From positions 3,596,001 through 3,660,000 of the forward strand of contig JBHGNT010000006.1 of NCBI GenBank assembly GCA_043228905.1: a DNA stretch of 64,000 nt, read 5' to 3'. Numbering within the stretch: position 1 is the stretch's first letter; every line of letters starts with the position of its first letter. Below the pieces are notes generated by a model that ran no database searches, had not been told where the DNA came from, and saw only the letters and a list, made by a program, of their open reading frames with translations. Source of the DNA: Azolla caroliniana. Its lineage: Eukaryota > Polypodiophyta. Positions 49,332 to 60,779 of the stretch are shown piece by piece. Position numbers and translations under genes: made by a program.

Positions 49332-50201
49332 TCAACTATCATATCCTTTTCCATTTTTTGCAAGCAACCTAATCGGCCTTTTAGTTTGATAGGCTGGTTG
49401 CTCACATATTACCATTCTATGCTCTTTTTTATAGTAGCATGCCTCATTAGATCCGGTTTTCATTCCCTTAATTCCAATTAGATAATTTTTAGCATCAATA
49501 AGTCCTGTCCATTCCATTTCAAAGGGACTTATGGCCGCATCTTCCAAGATTTGCCTGCTGCGTGCAAAGGCATATGTAATCCTCATTAGCGTGCATTTAC
49601 CCCTGTTTATCCTCCATATTCTAGCCTTTTGAGTGCCCACATCATTACATAGAAATCTCTTCCAATCTGCCAATGTATTCCCTTGGGCATTGCTTAAATT
49701 GACCGATTTGAAGCTTGCCTTTTGTCCTATCAACAACCCATCCACATCTCTAATTAATGGGTTCCAAACAATAGGCATGTACATTCGAGCATATGCATCA
49801 TTTCTCCACCTACAAACGATTCCCTTTCTTATTCCATTCCATGCCTTCATAATTCCAACAACACATATACTCTATGTACATCCCTGGTATTTGGGTCGCA
49901 TTTCTGGCATAAACCCCCCAAAAGCGCTACTTGGCCAACTTCCACCATGTCTTGGCAACCACATCTTCCATTTGTGTCGCCAGAGAATTTTCCAAGGTGC
50001 CTCAGGCGGTTGCAAGCTCATGACCACCAATTTGCCTAGCAAGGTCTTCATTTGCACCACAAGATCTATAAGTCCCACCCCACCTTCACTTTTATCTTTT
50101 ATGAGTGTAGTCCATGCAACCTTTGCACAAGGATGTTTTTCCTCTGTGCCCCCCCCCCCCCCCCCCCCGCCATAAGAAACCAAGCTTCCCCAAGCTTCCA
50201 A
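49332..50201 (-). pseudogene. LINE post-RT region
   Basis: Two overlapping frames encode the segment after the RT domain. VAWTTLIKDKSEGGVGLIDL followed by QMKTLLGKLVV and PWKILWRHKW at 50130-49960 is a well known LINE block. The lower frame (49850-49332) carries RWRNDAYARMYMPIVWNPLI. The block is joined directly to the N-terminal RT half through a C20 homopolymer (50149-50168). Confidence 0.8.
50149..50168 (+). repeat. Poly(C)20 tract
   Basis: Twenty consecutive C residues (poly-G on the LINE coding strand) at the RT deletion junction of the large LINE. Next to it, two copies of AAGCTTCC lie 10 bp apart (50181-50197). Confidence 0.9.
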
Positions 50202-50211
50202 CCATTAAAAC

Positions 50212-51036
50212 CTAGGTGGAAGCATCCCTATAAAAGGCAGCCAATCCAAGGATCCATTGTTGCTCGAAGCCTAGGGCATCCATCAATGCTTGCAGGAATT
50301 CCCATGAGATCCTGTCATATGCTTTTTCAAAATCGAGTAACATTACTGCTAGGTCCACTCCTTGCTCCTCTGCCCATGCTGAATACTCCCAAAAAGTTAT
50401 CACATTGTCAACAATGCTCCGGTTTTCGAGGAACCCAGTTTGCGTTGTATGTATTATGTCCCCTAGGACCGTTTTCAATCGACTACTTACAACTTTAGCC
50501 ATGATCTTATAGGCATTAGTGAGAATCGTCAAAGGTCGCCAATTATCAAGCATAGTTAGACCTTTCCCATTCTTGGGAATTAAATAAATCATTCCTCGAC
50601 ACATTGTCGGAGGCATTATACCTTCAGCCATAATGTATTGCATCCCTTCCAACATGTCATCCTTAATTAGATCCCAATATTTGATGTAAAAATATATAGG
50701 GAGTCCATCAATGGCTGCACAATTTTGTTTGTTCATATCTGAAATTGCATCCCACAATTCTTGTATACAAATAGGGGTATTTAAACGGTCCATCATTTGA
50801 GCCGAAACTCTCTTCGGTATCCTGTTTATTATATTTCTAAAGGCATCCTGCTCAATATGTTCCTCGTTGCATACATTTAGTAGTTGCATATAATAGCTCG
50901 TGGCCTTTTTAAGCATTTCCTCCGTGCACGTGGTCATTGTGCCATCTGTCTTTTTCAAACATGAAGGTTGGGTCCCGGAGCCTTTGCATTTTACAGCTTC
51001 AAAAAAACCTTTCGTAACACGGTCTCCTACCCTCAT
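50212..51036 (-). pseudogene. LINE reverse transcriptase, N-terminal half
   Basis: About 274 codons in one frame. RT blocks are visible in order: IDGLPIYFYIKYWD, YLIPKNGKG, NWRPLTILTNAYKIMAKVV, then TQTGFLENRSIVDNV and LLDFEKAYDRISWEFL, the last containing the first catalytic Asp. Reading stops at TAG after FYRDAST. The blocks with the FADD/YADD active site and the thumb are deleted. The sequence resumes at the FLW-G...KVAW block. Confidence 0.88.
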
Positions 51037-51129
51037 CCAATTTACTGCTTTACTACGATAGGCATTAGTAGTCCTTAGTTTCTAATACATATCCAATTTG
51101 CATTTTGCCTCCTCTATTTGGGCCTCAAT

Positions 51130-52173
51130 TCATACATTATTCGGGTATTGTTCTCTTAGTCGCTGCATAGAAGCAAGTGTCCATTGCATTCTCTGTAGTT
51201 TCTCCTTCATCTCTTTTCTAATTTCAGTTGCTTTCTTCTGAAAGGAACATGCACATTCCTCAATTTTCCCAGCCAGCCTATGAGCGGGATCATGATACAT
51301 CCATTTGACATTAGACCATAGTCTTCTTATATCATTAGTCCATTTATTGTCCATGACCAACTCCTCGCTCACTTTCACATTATGTGGATTGCATCGAATG
51401 TTTTCTTTTATATGGAACAGGACTGGTGCATGGTCTGAGAACATCGTTCCAGGACAGATTATGCATTTTCCTTTCATATCTATGAGTTGAGGGTCCAAAT
51501 ACCATCTGTCCAACCTGGACATTGTCCTCCCATGAACGCTTCCTCCTACTCTAGAGTATAGAAGAGATTTTTCTTTTTGCATCTGAAAGTTAGATGCATT
51601 CCAAGAGTCTATCACATTATATGCTAAACAAAACTTATCCCATGCATCTTTTTCCACCCCTTGCACCGTGCCATTTTCATTTCCGCTTCTATCTTCTTGT
51701 TGCTCCACCATATTAAAATCTCCTCCAATGATCCACAGATCTGCATCCGGTTTCTTGTCCATTAATTGCAACCAGAATTCCTTTCTTTCAGTAGCAGAAT
51801 TTGGGGCATATATGTTCAGTATGCCCAAGTGCCCATATATGTGTTTTATCCTTATATAGACAACCCGACCCTCTACTAAACATCCTCTGTCTATGAATGT
51901 TGCATTATACTTAGCTTTCATTGCTATGAGTAGTCCCCCATGAATCTGTCTGTCCCCCATAGCTGCCAACCATGTATTGGTCCAACTCCCAGGGTAGATG
52001 TTTCCAATTTTGTCGATCTTATCCCCATCTAGATGATGCTCTTGCACCATGATCACATTAGGCACTATTGCCTCAGTACATTGCTGAATTTCAACAACTA
52101 ATACATTCTTCTTCATGTGGAATTGGCTACCACCAATTCCTTGTATATTCCATGTTAGCAAGCTAAGATTCAT
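51130..52173 (-). pseudogene. LINE AP-type endonuclease domain
   Basis: An intact 347-codon frame. It opens LSLLTWNIQGIGG (the TWN motif) and continues with VQEHHLDG (the E motif), IYAPNSATERKEFW, GGDFNMVE (the GDFN motif), SRLDRWYLDP and FSDHAPVLF (the SDH motif). These are the complete signature residues of the APE endonuclease that nicks target DNA in plant L1 elements. It is followed by a coiled, Lys/Glu/Arg-rich stretch leading to the RT. It lies one base from the ORF1-like frame upstream. Confidence 0.9.
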
Positions 52174-52174
52174 T

Positions 52175-52847
52175 TCAGCATATACCGTGCCTCTTTAGTG
52201 GCCTAACCAATGCATTTTCAGCTTCCACTAGGTTCGCTAAGATCATATCTTGGAGATTATCCTCTTCTAGTGTCACCATTTCAAGGTGGTATACCATGAA
52301 TTCCGTGATCATTCGAGGCAGCTTCCTAAATTTCACATTTATATAGCATATGCTTTGCTTGTTCGCCTTGCTCGAGCTCCATATCATGGCATCTTTCCAT
52401 TGTCTTTTCATTTTCACACTTATTGCGGTACCATATGTTGAATCTACATGAGCACCCATTTGTTGTTCCAACCATCCGAGTGCTTCTTCTCCGTTGTGGG
52501 GCTCCTTATTTCCCGCGACCAGCATATAGGACAGTCCAACGATTTGATCTTTGTCCTCACAATTGATATAGATATTGATTCTACACATGTTGTCCTTCTT
52601 CATCTCAACCCCACACATTTCCTTGAACCACTTTTTGCATGTCAGTTTCAATTTGATTTGTTGCCCAATAGTCAATAGGGGGGGTCACTTTGTATTGAGG
52701 ATTCCATTTCACTCTTGACCATTTACGCATACCTTTATTTTTCTCCATCCCATTCTCTTCCTCTTTTCTAGCACGCATGTGCCTTTTCATTTTTGCTATC
52801 CCCTTAATATGTTGGGTTGTCACTAGCAACTTATCTTGCTCTTTCAA
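52175..52847 (-). pseudogene. LINE ORF1-like region with frameshift at C7 run
   Basis: Two minus-strand frames, 52847-52605 (Lys/Glu-rich) and 52675-52175, overlap. The change of frame falls at a homopolymer seen as seven G on the plus strand near 52678-52684. The second part encodes CRINIYINCEDKDQIVG and a Cys/Trp-containing stretch. It is placed where ORF1 (nucleic-acid-binding Gag-like protein) belongs, immediately before the endonuclease. Assignment rests mainly on position. Confidence 0.55.
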
Positions 52848-53220
52848 GGGGCTTACATCCTTTTAATTATGTAGGAACACAAATAATATAACATACCTCT
52901 ATTACAAGTGATATAGTGGACATTAAAATTTCCCCTTTGTATTCAATGTCGAGGATTCCAATGTACAAACATTTGAAATATCATAATGTACACACTTTTA
53001 GGGATGCTCCATCTTTTTAGTTTTTTTGCGGAAATAAACCAAAATACATTAAATATGCTACCATAAAGTATTTGAGACATATTTAGGAAAATACAAAAAG
53101 TTGAAAAGAAGTCAAGGAAAGGATTAATACAAGGTTGTTTGTGCTTTATTTGTTCAAAAATTGACTAAAGATTGAATGGAGTAGCAAAATGCACGATTAA
53201 GCCTTTACGTATTCTTCTTG

Positions 53221-53388
53221 TGATTTGTTGGTGAATATATGTTGTGATAGATATCAATGATTTTCAAGGAGTGATTGCTTGTTTGATGTAGGATGTATGT
53301 GTTATGATTTGTTGGTGAATATATCTTGTGATAGATATCAATGATCTACAAGGCATGATTGCTTGTTTGATGTAGGATGTATGTGAGA
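53221..53388. repeat. Tandem duplication, two 84-bp units
   Basis: Units start at 53221 and 53305 with TGATTTGTTGGTGAATATAT and end GATGTAGGATGTATGTG. They differ at about eight positions. Confidence 0.9.
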
Positions 53389-53860
53389 TGAGTAAATAAT
53401 GATCCATGATTTGTTTGTCAAAGAAACCTATCAAGCAAAATTGGCAAAGTTTATAAGATATTCAAAAAATATTTAATTGGGAAGATGTGCAACCTATGTT
53501 AAGGTATTGGGTCATATTTAGCCATTCAATTTAGTAATGAGCACATTCTCTCTCTACTGGCTCACTCTCTAGTTTGTGAAGTATGATGTCTCATTCAACA
53601 GAAATAATAATTAAATGTCAAGCTGAAATCCCCACAAACAAGGGTGAGTATGTATGTGTGTATTATTTTCACATAGAGAGGTTCAAATATAAGAGCTTTG
53701 TCTCACAATACAGTCTGAATAACCTTATGTGAGCTATGGGCCCAGTTCGGTTTTGGTTTGAATGGGTTTCTTTGTCTTGAAACCAAAGAGACCCATTTAC
53801 AAAAAACATAAACTAAACCAAACCCTTTATGAATTCTCAAGCCACTTGAACCTAACCATT

Positions 53861-54190
53861 TAAGGAAAAGGTAAACCAAACAATTTTTGGAGAAGTTGAG
53901 ACCAAATTATACCATTTAATAAAAACTTTAAGCTTAACAATTTAAGGAAAAGGTAAACCAAACAATTTAACCTATACAATTTGGAGAAGTTGAGACCAAA
54001 TTGTACCATTTAATAAAAAATTTAAGCTTAACCATTTAACTCAGAATAATTTTAAAAATTAAATAAACAAAAATACATTAAATTAAATAAGTATTTAAGT
54101 TAACAATTTAATCCATACAGTTTTGAGAAAAGTTGAAACCAAACTGTACCATTTAATCAAAAACTTAAGCTTAACCATTTAAGTCAAATT
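53861..54190. repeat. AT-rich tandem array, ~90-110-bp units
   Basis: Three diverged units share GAGAAGTTGA(G/A)ACCAAA, then T.(T)ACCATTTAAT and TTAAGCTTAAC(A/C)ATTTAA. The array decays into AAATTAATTAAA-type sequence up to about 54350. Confidence 0.75.
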
Positions 54191-55656
54191 AATTAAAAAA
54201 ATTAAATTAAATTAATAAAATAAGTATTTAAGTTAAATTAATTTAATTAATAAACAAAACAATATTAATTAAACCCTTAAATTTATTGAGCATTTAAGAT
54301 AAATTATTTATATCAATAAACAAAGAACATTAATTAAACCGAAAAATAAATATACTATTAAAGTAAATTAAAGGTAACCAAAAAACTGAACCACTTAAAC
54401 CTTATAAACCCGGGTTTTTTAACTGAACTGCACTAACACATTGTCAAGTGGATTTTTTGCCTCTCACAAAGTATACATATTGCGAGAACCTTTAGGCATA
54501 GGCTTCAACAAAAGGACGAAACTTAAAAAGTTAGCTTACAAAGTATATTAGGTCTTTGGATGTTCTAAGTTGCATATATGTTTTATATATATAAACACAA
54601 CATTACATATAGAAATAACGAAAATGTCGTGGATCTTCATAAAATACCAATTTGATGCATTAATATGAAATGTTCTTTGACATACAATTTCAACATGCCT
54701 TAATTTTGTTGGTTTCTAGTTAGGCCATTATGGGTTTTAGCATATGAAACAAATATTCTAGCTAACGCTTAACTATGATAAGTTACATTATTATACGTGA
54801 ACAATGAGATTACAAGTTCTTCAAGTTTATGAATACAATTATTTTATTCTATGTTACATGCAATCAGTAATAAGCTTGAAAGAAGTCAAAATTATGGCGT
54901 AAAAATGAAGAACAATAGAAAGGAGAAAGTATTGAAAGCCTTATGATGGGAAAAGATGTCGTTCATAGGGGAACTTCTTTATTGTTATTTCGCCGATATA
55001 GAAAATGAGGCGCAAGCTTGCGTCTAAGTAAATGTTGATTGTAGTAAAGCTCAATGTCAATGTACATTTCACTGGAAAAAATAGTACTTCACAAACACAT
55101 CAACTATAGGTTTTACTAGCAAAATGTAACATATGGTCAAACATATTCGATAGTGGTATGTAGTATGGTTTGGAGTAGCGAAGTGTGACATAACATCAAG
55201 AATATTTAAGTAGACTATTGAAAGACTCCGCCTTTGGTTAAAATTGACAAGTTATATTCGCATAAAAGTATGGGGGGATGTTAGGTTAAAACATGGGTCA
55301 CTTTTCACTCTTTGGTTTGGATAAGGAAAAGTGAACTAGAACGCCAAAATGAGCATGGCTGCCACATGAGTTCCAATGTGTATCAATTGACAATCATTAA
55401 TATCAACATTACCTAGCAAATTTGTTGAGGAAGTTAGGTCATCCGAAAAATAAATGTTTGATGCCTATGCTTTAATGGTAGCTTTTTGTCTATTCCATGG
55501 CATCTTTTTTATAGGGATATTGAGAGAGGAGGAGAGCTCTTTTCTGTGACACTTTTATTAGGGAGGTATTGGGAGGAGGAGAGTGATGATTGATAATAGT
55601 TAAGATCTCCCTCACAAACCTACTCATTCTCATTCACTCTCTTGCTCATTCTCACT

Positions 55657-55671
<15 letters not shown>

Positions 55672-55720
<49 letters not shown>
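55672..55720. repeat. (AC)n(CT)n compound microsatellite
   Basis: An uninterrupted AC run at about 55672-55690 is followed by a CT run to 55720. It lies 85 bp upstream of the ketoacyl-CoA synthase ATG and so probably lies in its 5' UTR, comparable with the CT-rich leader of the kinase gene. Confidence 0.9.
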
Positions 55721-55724
<4 letters not shown>

Positions 55725-55803
55725 CTCTGTATCTGTCTCTTTCTTAATTCTCACTTCTCACTCCATTAGTCACTCACTCTCTCCATAGAATCAAGCTTAG
55801 GCC

Positions 55804-55867
55804 ATGGAAACAAGCGTTCATGTCCTTCCTCACACACATCCACATGACACTAGCTCAACAACAACTT

Positions 55868-55929
<62 letters not shown>

Positions 55930-57508
55930 GCACCAACATTAGATGAAAGAACAAGTTCAAGAAATGGAACAAGGGAATCTTCCCATGAATTCAACATGTT
56001 GATTGTGAAGCTCTTTGTCAAGGCATATGCACCGTATGTCCTCCTCCCCATCCTCCTCTTCCTCCTCGTCTCTCTTTCCATTACTTATTCCATCCACATA
56101 TCGACACTATTTTCTTCGCTTGAGCTTTGGGCTACAATAATTTCAATCTTGTCCATTATCACCCTCCTCTACTACAAACTCAAACCACACCTTCCGGCCT
56201 GATGACTCGTTGAAACTCAGCACAAAACTATGTGCACAAGTCACGCGAGCTCGACAATCATGCACCCCTAGGAACATGGTCTTTCAACTCAAATTGTTGT
56301 TGAAGTCTGGTCTTGGTGATGATGTCTATGGCCCCCCTTACATGTTAAGATATACCTCTGGTGAGACGATCACTCAAAAACATCCAAGCCACAATGACGT
56401 GATCGATGAGATGGATCTCATGATGTTTGGTGCTCTTGATGAGCTCCTTCTTAAGACTGGAATTGATCCTTCACAAATTGATTACCTCTTTGTCAATGTG
56501 AGCATGTTTTATCCCAGCCCATCTCTCACATCACACCTTGTGCATCGTTACAAAATGCGGGAGGATGTGAAGACATACAATTTCTCCGGTATGGGGTGTG
56601 CCGCAGGGATGATAGCACTTGATCTTGCCAAAGATCTCTTGAGACTGAATAAAGACAAGTTCGCGGTCCTTGTTGGAACTGAGAATATCACATCGACCAT
56701 GTATTGTGGGAACGATCGGTCAATGCTTGTGACAAATTGCATCTTCCGATGTGGGTCCTACGCATTACTATTGTCGAACAAGAAGAAAGATCGGAAGAGG
56801 TCCAAGTTCGAGCTTCTAGGGTCATTCCGCACAACCACAGCGGCTAGTGACACATCCTACAATGTTGTCTACTCTAGGGAGGATGAACATGGTTTCTTGG
56901 GCATATCCCTAAGCATCAAATTGCTCAATGTAGCATCCGAAGCTCTAACTCTTAGCATCATGAAACTCATCCCTAACTTTATGCCCTTCACCGAGCTCCT
57001 TAAGATCGTAGTGAATACCATACAAAGGAAGGTGTTCAATATGAAGAAAAAGAAATACTCGCTCGATTTCAAGAAAGCGTTCACGCATTTTTGTATCCAC
57101 CCGGGCGGGAAAGCGGTTCTCGAAGGCATTGGCAAGAGCTTGTCCTTATCTGATTATGACCTCGAGCCCACCAAGATGACTTTGTATAGGTTTGGTAACA
57201 CATCAAGTAGTGGGTTGTGGTATGTAATGGCCTACTGTGAAGCTAAAGAGAGGTTGAAGAAAGGTGATAAAGTTTGGCAAGTGGCATTAGGGTCGGGATT
57301 TAAGTGTAATAGCGTGGTGTGGAAAGTTTTACGAGATGTTAAACCATTGCAAGGTTTAAATCCATGGATGGAGTTCATCGATCAATACCCGGTTGATGTG
57401 CCAGATACCATCGGACCCTCACATAAACACTATGCATTTCTAAAAGAAATAGAGGAAGAACTAAAACAAGTAGAAGCAAATGAGAAACTACTACTACAAC
57501 AACAATAA
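55804..57508 (+). CDS. 3-ketoacyl-CoA synthase (KCS/FAE1-type), frameshifted
   Basis: This ER condensing enzyme of very-long-chain fatty acid elongation joins malonyl-CoA to an acyl-CoA. Frame one (55804-56202, 132 aa) has a poly-Thr run coded by ACT/CTA repeats, then two hydrophobic segments (YVLLPILLFLLVSLSI, WATIISILSIITLLYY), the usual KCS membrane anchors. It ends in TGA after KLKPHLPA. The body continues in another frame to 57508, matching KCS from RPDDSLKLS onward: KSGLGDDVYGPP, GALDELLLKTG, active-site Cys in NFSGMGCAAG (56597-56599), His in HFCIHPGGK (57098-57100) and Asn in RFGNTSSSG (57197-57199). The family's invariant 'YLVDF.CY' segment is missing exactly at the frame change, so a short deletion plus frameshift is likely. 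No GT-AG intron repairs it. The catalytic domain is otherwise complete. Confidence 0.88.
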
Positions 57509-59503
57509 CAATGACCAATGATGTGAACAAATGTTATTTGGTGTGTGCACGTGTGAAATGTGTATGATTTGTTATTTGTATGGTTACATATTAATCATCT
57601 ACATAGTATCTCTTGATCGACTCTTCCCTAGTGTGGCATGTCTTGACTCTTTACTTGTCAGGATCTAATAATGTAAGTTCATTATTCATTTTGTTGGCTG
57701 CTATCTTGAATGTGTTAAAATATTGATACACATATAATTAATGGGCCATTTAATATAAATGCGTATATGCATCCTTAAAATTCTTTTACTTGTTGGGTTG
57801 GGTGAGGGCAATGATGGATTTTTACTATTTGGCATACACTCAAGAACTTCAAAACTTTATCTTTTGTTGTCTATACTTTTCTGTGTATGTATGCACCCTA
57901 TACTTGTGTTTATACATTCTTAAATTCTTTTACTTCTTCATTGATCTTAGTGTTGGATCGGGTGGGTTCAATGATGGATTTATTGTTTGGCACACACTCA
58001 AGAACTTCGAAAGATTATCTTTTGTTGTCTATACTTTTTTGTGTATGCATGCACCCTATGCTTGTGTTTTTAGGTTCCCTACAAGTATCCATATGCAAGG
58101 AAAAGAAATTTATATACATATATGTATTTTGGATGATGCATTCTATGAGCATGGAAGCTATATAAGAATGCAAAAAGCAAATTAAGATCATATGCAACAA
58201 TGCAATATAAACTATGCTTCATGGTATGTATGTCACTAAATTTTCAACTAAATTAAATTGATTAATAATCATAATAATGTATACTTTAAATTTTGAAATA
58301 TATATTCAAGTAATAAGAGAATCAAACTTAAACTTATAGTTTCTCAGTAGTTTTAATTAATCTTTGTGTAAATTCAAATTTCTGCCAATTATAACACAAT
58401 GCTATCATTTTCTACCTTTGGTCGAGTTTTTAATTTGATAGCTAAAAAGTCATAGTGTAAAGCCCTGAAATTACAAACATGAAAGACTGTAAGATTAGAC
58501 AACTTGCCTCACGTATAAAGCCATGACCTTAAGTGTTTAGAGCGTAAACCTGGCATCTATGATTATAATTTGTAGTGGATATAAAATGATGCCAACAAAA
58601 TGTATCACTTATTTATGTTGTCCCTTTCTTTGGTATTAGGGCTTACCAATAAAAATGTCACTTAATGTACTAATTTAGTATATTCCATTGGATAATCTAT
58701 GGTTGAATGCATGACCTTCTCGTCTCCACTAGATAGCCTTACATAGAGAGGTACACATAAGGGCTTTTTTTCTATCAATTCTTCTATGAATGATTCAATT
58801 ATTACCAATTTCTTTCTAAGATGTCTTTGTAGTTTTTCGGTTTAGCTTTTCTAGGCCAATGTAATTGTTATCATTCTCTAGTGGAAAATGCACCCTAGTC
58901 AATGTTGTGACGCTATTAAGGAATCAACTAAATAATCTAACCAAAACATTAATGTTGCAAAGCCTAAAGTTTAGAACTCCATTTTCATATTTATACACTT
59001 CAAGTGATTCGGCATTTTGTACAATGTTTGTACAAAGGCTCCATTTGTTGCGTATTTGGAAAGCTCCATTGGTAGTCAAGAGGCAGTCAACAACATTATG
59101 ACACCTACCCCATCTTCCACACCTATTGCATTCTTGAAATCCTACGCCTGACATGCTAGAGAATGCCATGTCATACTATATCATAAGCTTTGTGAAGGGA
59201 ATAATGTGGTGATATTCAATTCAATATGTAATAGGAATCACTTGGGTCAACACTTCAATATTGTCAACTACGGCTTCCGAAGTATATGAAGTTGGGATTG
59301 TGAGTTGGTGTAACAAGTAAGTGGATAAATGATTCCCCAACTTTGGTGTTGTGGTTTTCCAATGAATGTTTGATTGGAAGCTCTCCATGTAGAATGTTAG
59401 AACTTCTTCCACACAATGTTATAAATTATAATAGTCCCTTATCTGCCTTGAACATCACAACACAATAAAGAGACAAGTTGAAACGTTATGATAATAGCAC
59501 AAT
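57509..59503. other. Intergenic, 3' flank of the elongase gene
   Basis: No coding exon is recognised. It contains the ~160-bp tandem duplication listed next. The rest is AT-rich and closed in all frames. Confidence 0.5.
57790..58080. repeat. Tandem duplication, period ~160 bp
   Basis: Two diverged units contain GGGT.(A/T)GGG..CAATGATGGATTT, then ACACTCAAGAACTTC and TATCTTTTGTTGTCTATACTTTT. They start near 57795 and 57957. Overlapping open frames here are repeat by-products. Confidence 0.8.
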
Positions 59504-60020
59504 GTTTTTTTTTTCAAAACAAAATATCCTTCCATTAGTTTCAAAAAAGGCATATTAGCTACAACCTACAAAATAGTTGGAAACGAAGCAACTATCCTTT
59601 TGAAGCTCGTCTTGTGTAAGACAATGGCTAGCCATGGATCCTTCGTTTAACTAAGATCCATCTCAAAATCTAATTTCATTTCAATATCTACTACCAATTC
59701 TCCCATGTTGCCACTTGCTTTCAACATACCAAAAAATGTCATCATATTAGGTAAGAGACCTTGCAGAAGCATTTGAGGATAGAGTTGTGTTGCATCCTCA
59801 TTCTTACCATGCTCAATATAACCCAATAACATGGCAATCCATTGTACCACATTTCCAACCAACAATAGTTCATCAAAAAGCTCTCGGGCTTCAATTATTG
59901 CTTGCAATTTCCCTTGTTCAACATACCTTGCTCTAGTGTCTCCACAAGCCTTCAAGATGCAAATATATGTGATCCTATCTGGTGAGAGACCCTCACTTTG
60001 CATTTTTTGGAAACAGTAAA
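59504..60020 (-). pseudogene. PPR-repeat fragment with LINE-like poly(A) tail
   Basis: The minus-strand frame 60003-59647 encodes pentatricopeptide-repeat sequence. QSEGLSPDRITYICILKACG is the end of one motif. After a degenerate stretch, VVQWIAMLLGYIEHGKNEDA, then LLQGLLPNMMTFFGMLKASG, form another (compare V.SWNAMI.GY..HG...EAL). PPR proteins bind organellar RNA, but this piece holds only about two to three motifs and no organelle-targeting start. About 140 bp downstream on the minus strand the segment closes with CCATTAGTTT-type sequence and a poly(T) at 59504-59513, the same tail seen at the LINE ends at 1.9 and 6.2 kb. It appears to be a dead, reverse-transcribed fragment. Confidence 0.75.
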
Positions 60021-60199
60021 TGTTGACAAGTGTGAAAAGGATCTTAGTAGATGGGAAAGACGTGTAAAACTGAAAATATAAGCATTTTACTTCTTGATTT
60101 TGAATCCTCTATAAATGAGGCATTTTTGCGACACCAATGTATCATGACATGGGACAAATGTGGAGGCTCACACTTCACACATTATACTACACATGTTGC
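60021..60199. other. Short intergenic stretch
   Basis: No feature recognised. Confidence 0.4.
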
Positions 60200-60620
60200 A
60201 CCTAGCTAGAAAACCATATTCTTTGCGGGACGGGGTTCAAACCGTACACATCGATATATGTTAGCGCCCATCCTGTTATTTGCCATTCGAACCATTGCTT
60301 CCGTGCGACTTAGCTCACATGCATTGCGATTTGAGACAGGGTGTTAGGGTACAACTGATGAGAGTGGTCGGCTATGCACACTTTGCCCTAAACAAGTTCG
60401 TGAGTCTGAGTATCACACTTTGATACAATGCTCTACCTTTGATCATATTCGACCATGCTTTCAAGATCTCTTTAACTGAGCCCAATCCTTTCACAAATTT
60501 CTCTCACAACCACAATGTGCACTCTCGATTGCAACATTCATTGGTAAAGTTCTTGAATATTGAGAGTCACTACTCACTTTCACACGTATGAAATGTAATA
60601 TTTTTGGTCTCATAGGTCAT
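60200..60620 (+). mobile_element. LINE 3'-end remnant, plus strand
   Basis: The translated plus strand near 60370-60560 reads LCPKQVRESEYHTLIQCSTF followed by DHIRPCFQDLF. This is the Cys/His layout (C...ES.YH.L..C..F..IR) typical of the region after the RT in another LINE family. Stops and frame breaks occur. It is probably the same family as the element directly downstream. Confidence 0.6.
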
Positions 60621-60779
60621 ATTTGACCTCCGAAGACGATAATATAATCTTTGTCTCTGTCTCTGTCTTTCTCTTGGTGAAAACACGCAATTATATTAAT
60701 AAATGTGTTTCAAAACCTCTACTTACAATGGGTGTCACAATGGAGTATGGTCACACACTAACTATACTAAATGGCTACT

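Larger units (their letters stand above)
48247..52860 (-). mobile_element. Long L1-type LINE, internally deleted
   Basis: On the minus strand, in order, it carries an ORF1-like region, an AP endonuclease, the N-terminal part of the reverse transcriptase, then the C-terminal LINE region and zinc-binding segment. It ends in poly(A), seen as the T run at 48247-48265. The catalytic RT core is missing and several frames are shifted, so it is inactive, but it is the most complete LINE in the window. The 5' boundary near 52860 is approximate and no target duplication was found. Confidence 0.85.
52861..55660. other. Intergenic, AT-rich, with tandem repeats
   Basis: No coding exon is recognised. It contains an 84-bp tandem duplication and a low-complexity AT-rich tandem array, listed separately. 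The last ~300 bp is the upstream region of the 3-ketoacyl-CoA synthase. Confidence 0.5.

Noticed and set aside
49633-50498. Plus-strand open frames opposite the LINE
   Set aside because: They are antisense shadows of the LINE coding strand. The recognisable RT and post-RT motifs are all on the minus strand.
56034-56220. A possible intron (GTATGT ... CTCAG) that would join the two elongase frames
   Set aside because: It would delete the hydrophobic anchors that all family members share and would still lack the YLVDF segment, so a frameshift is the better reading.
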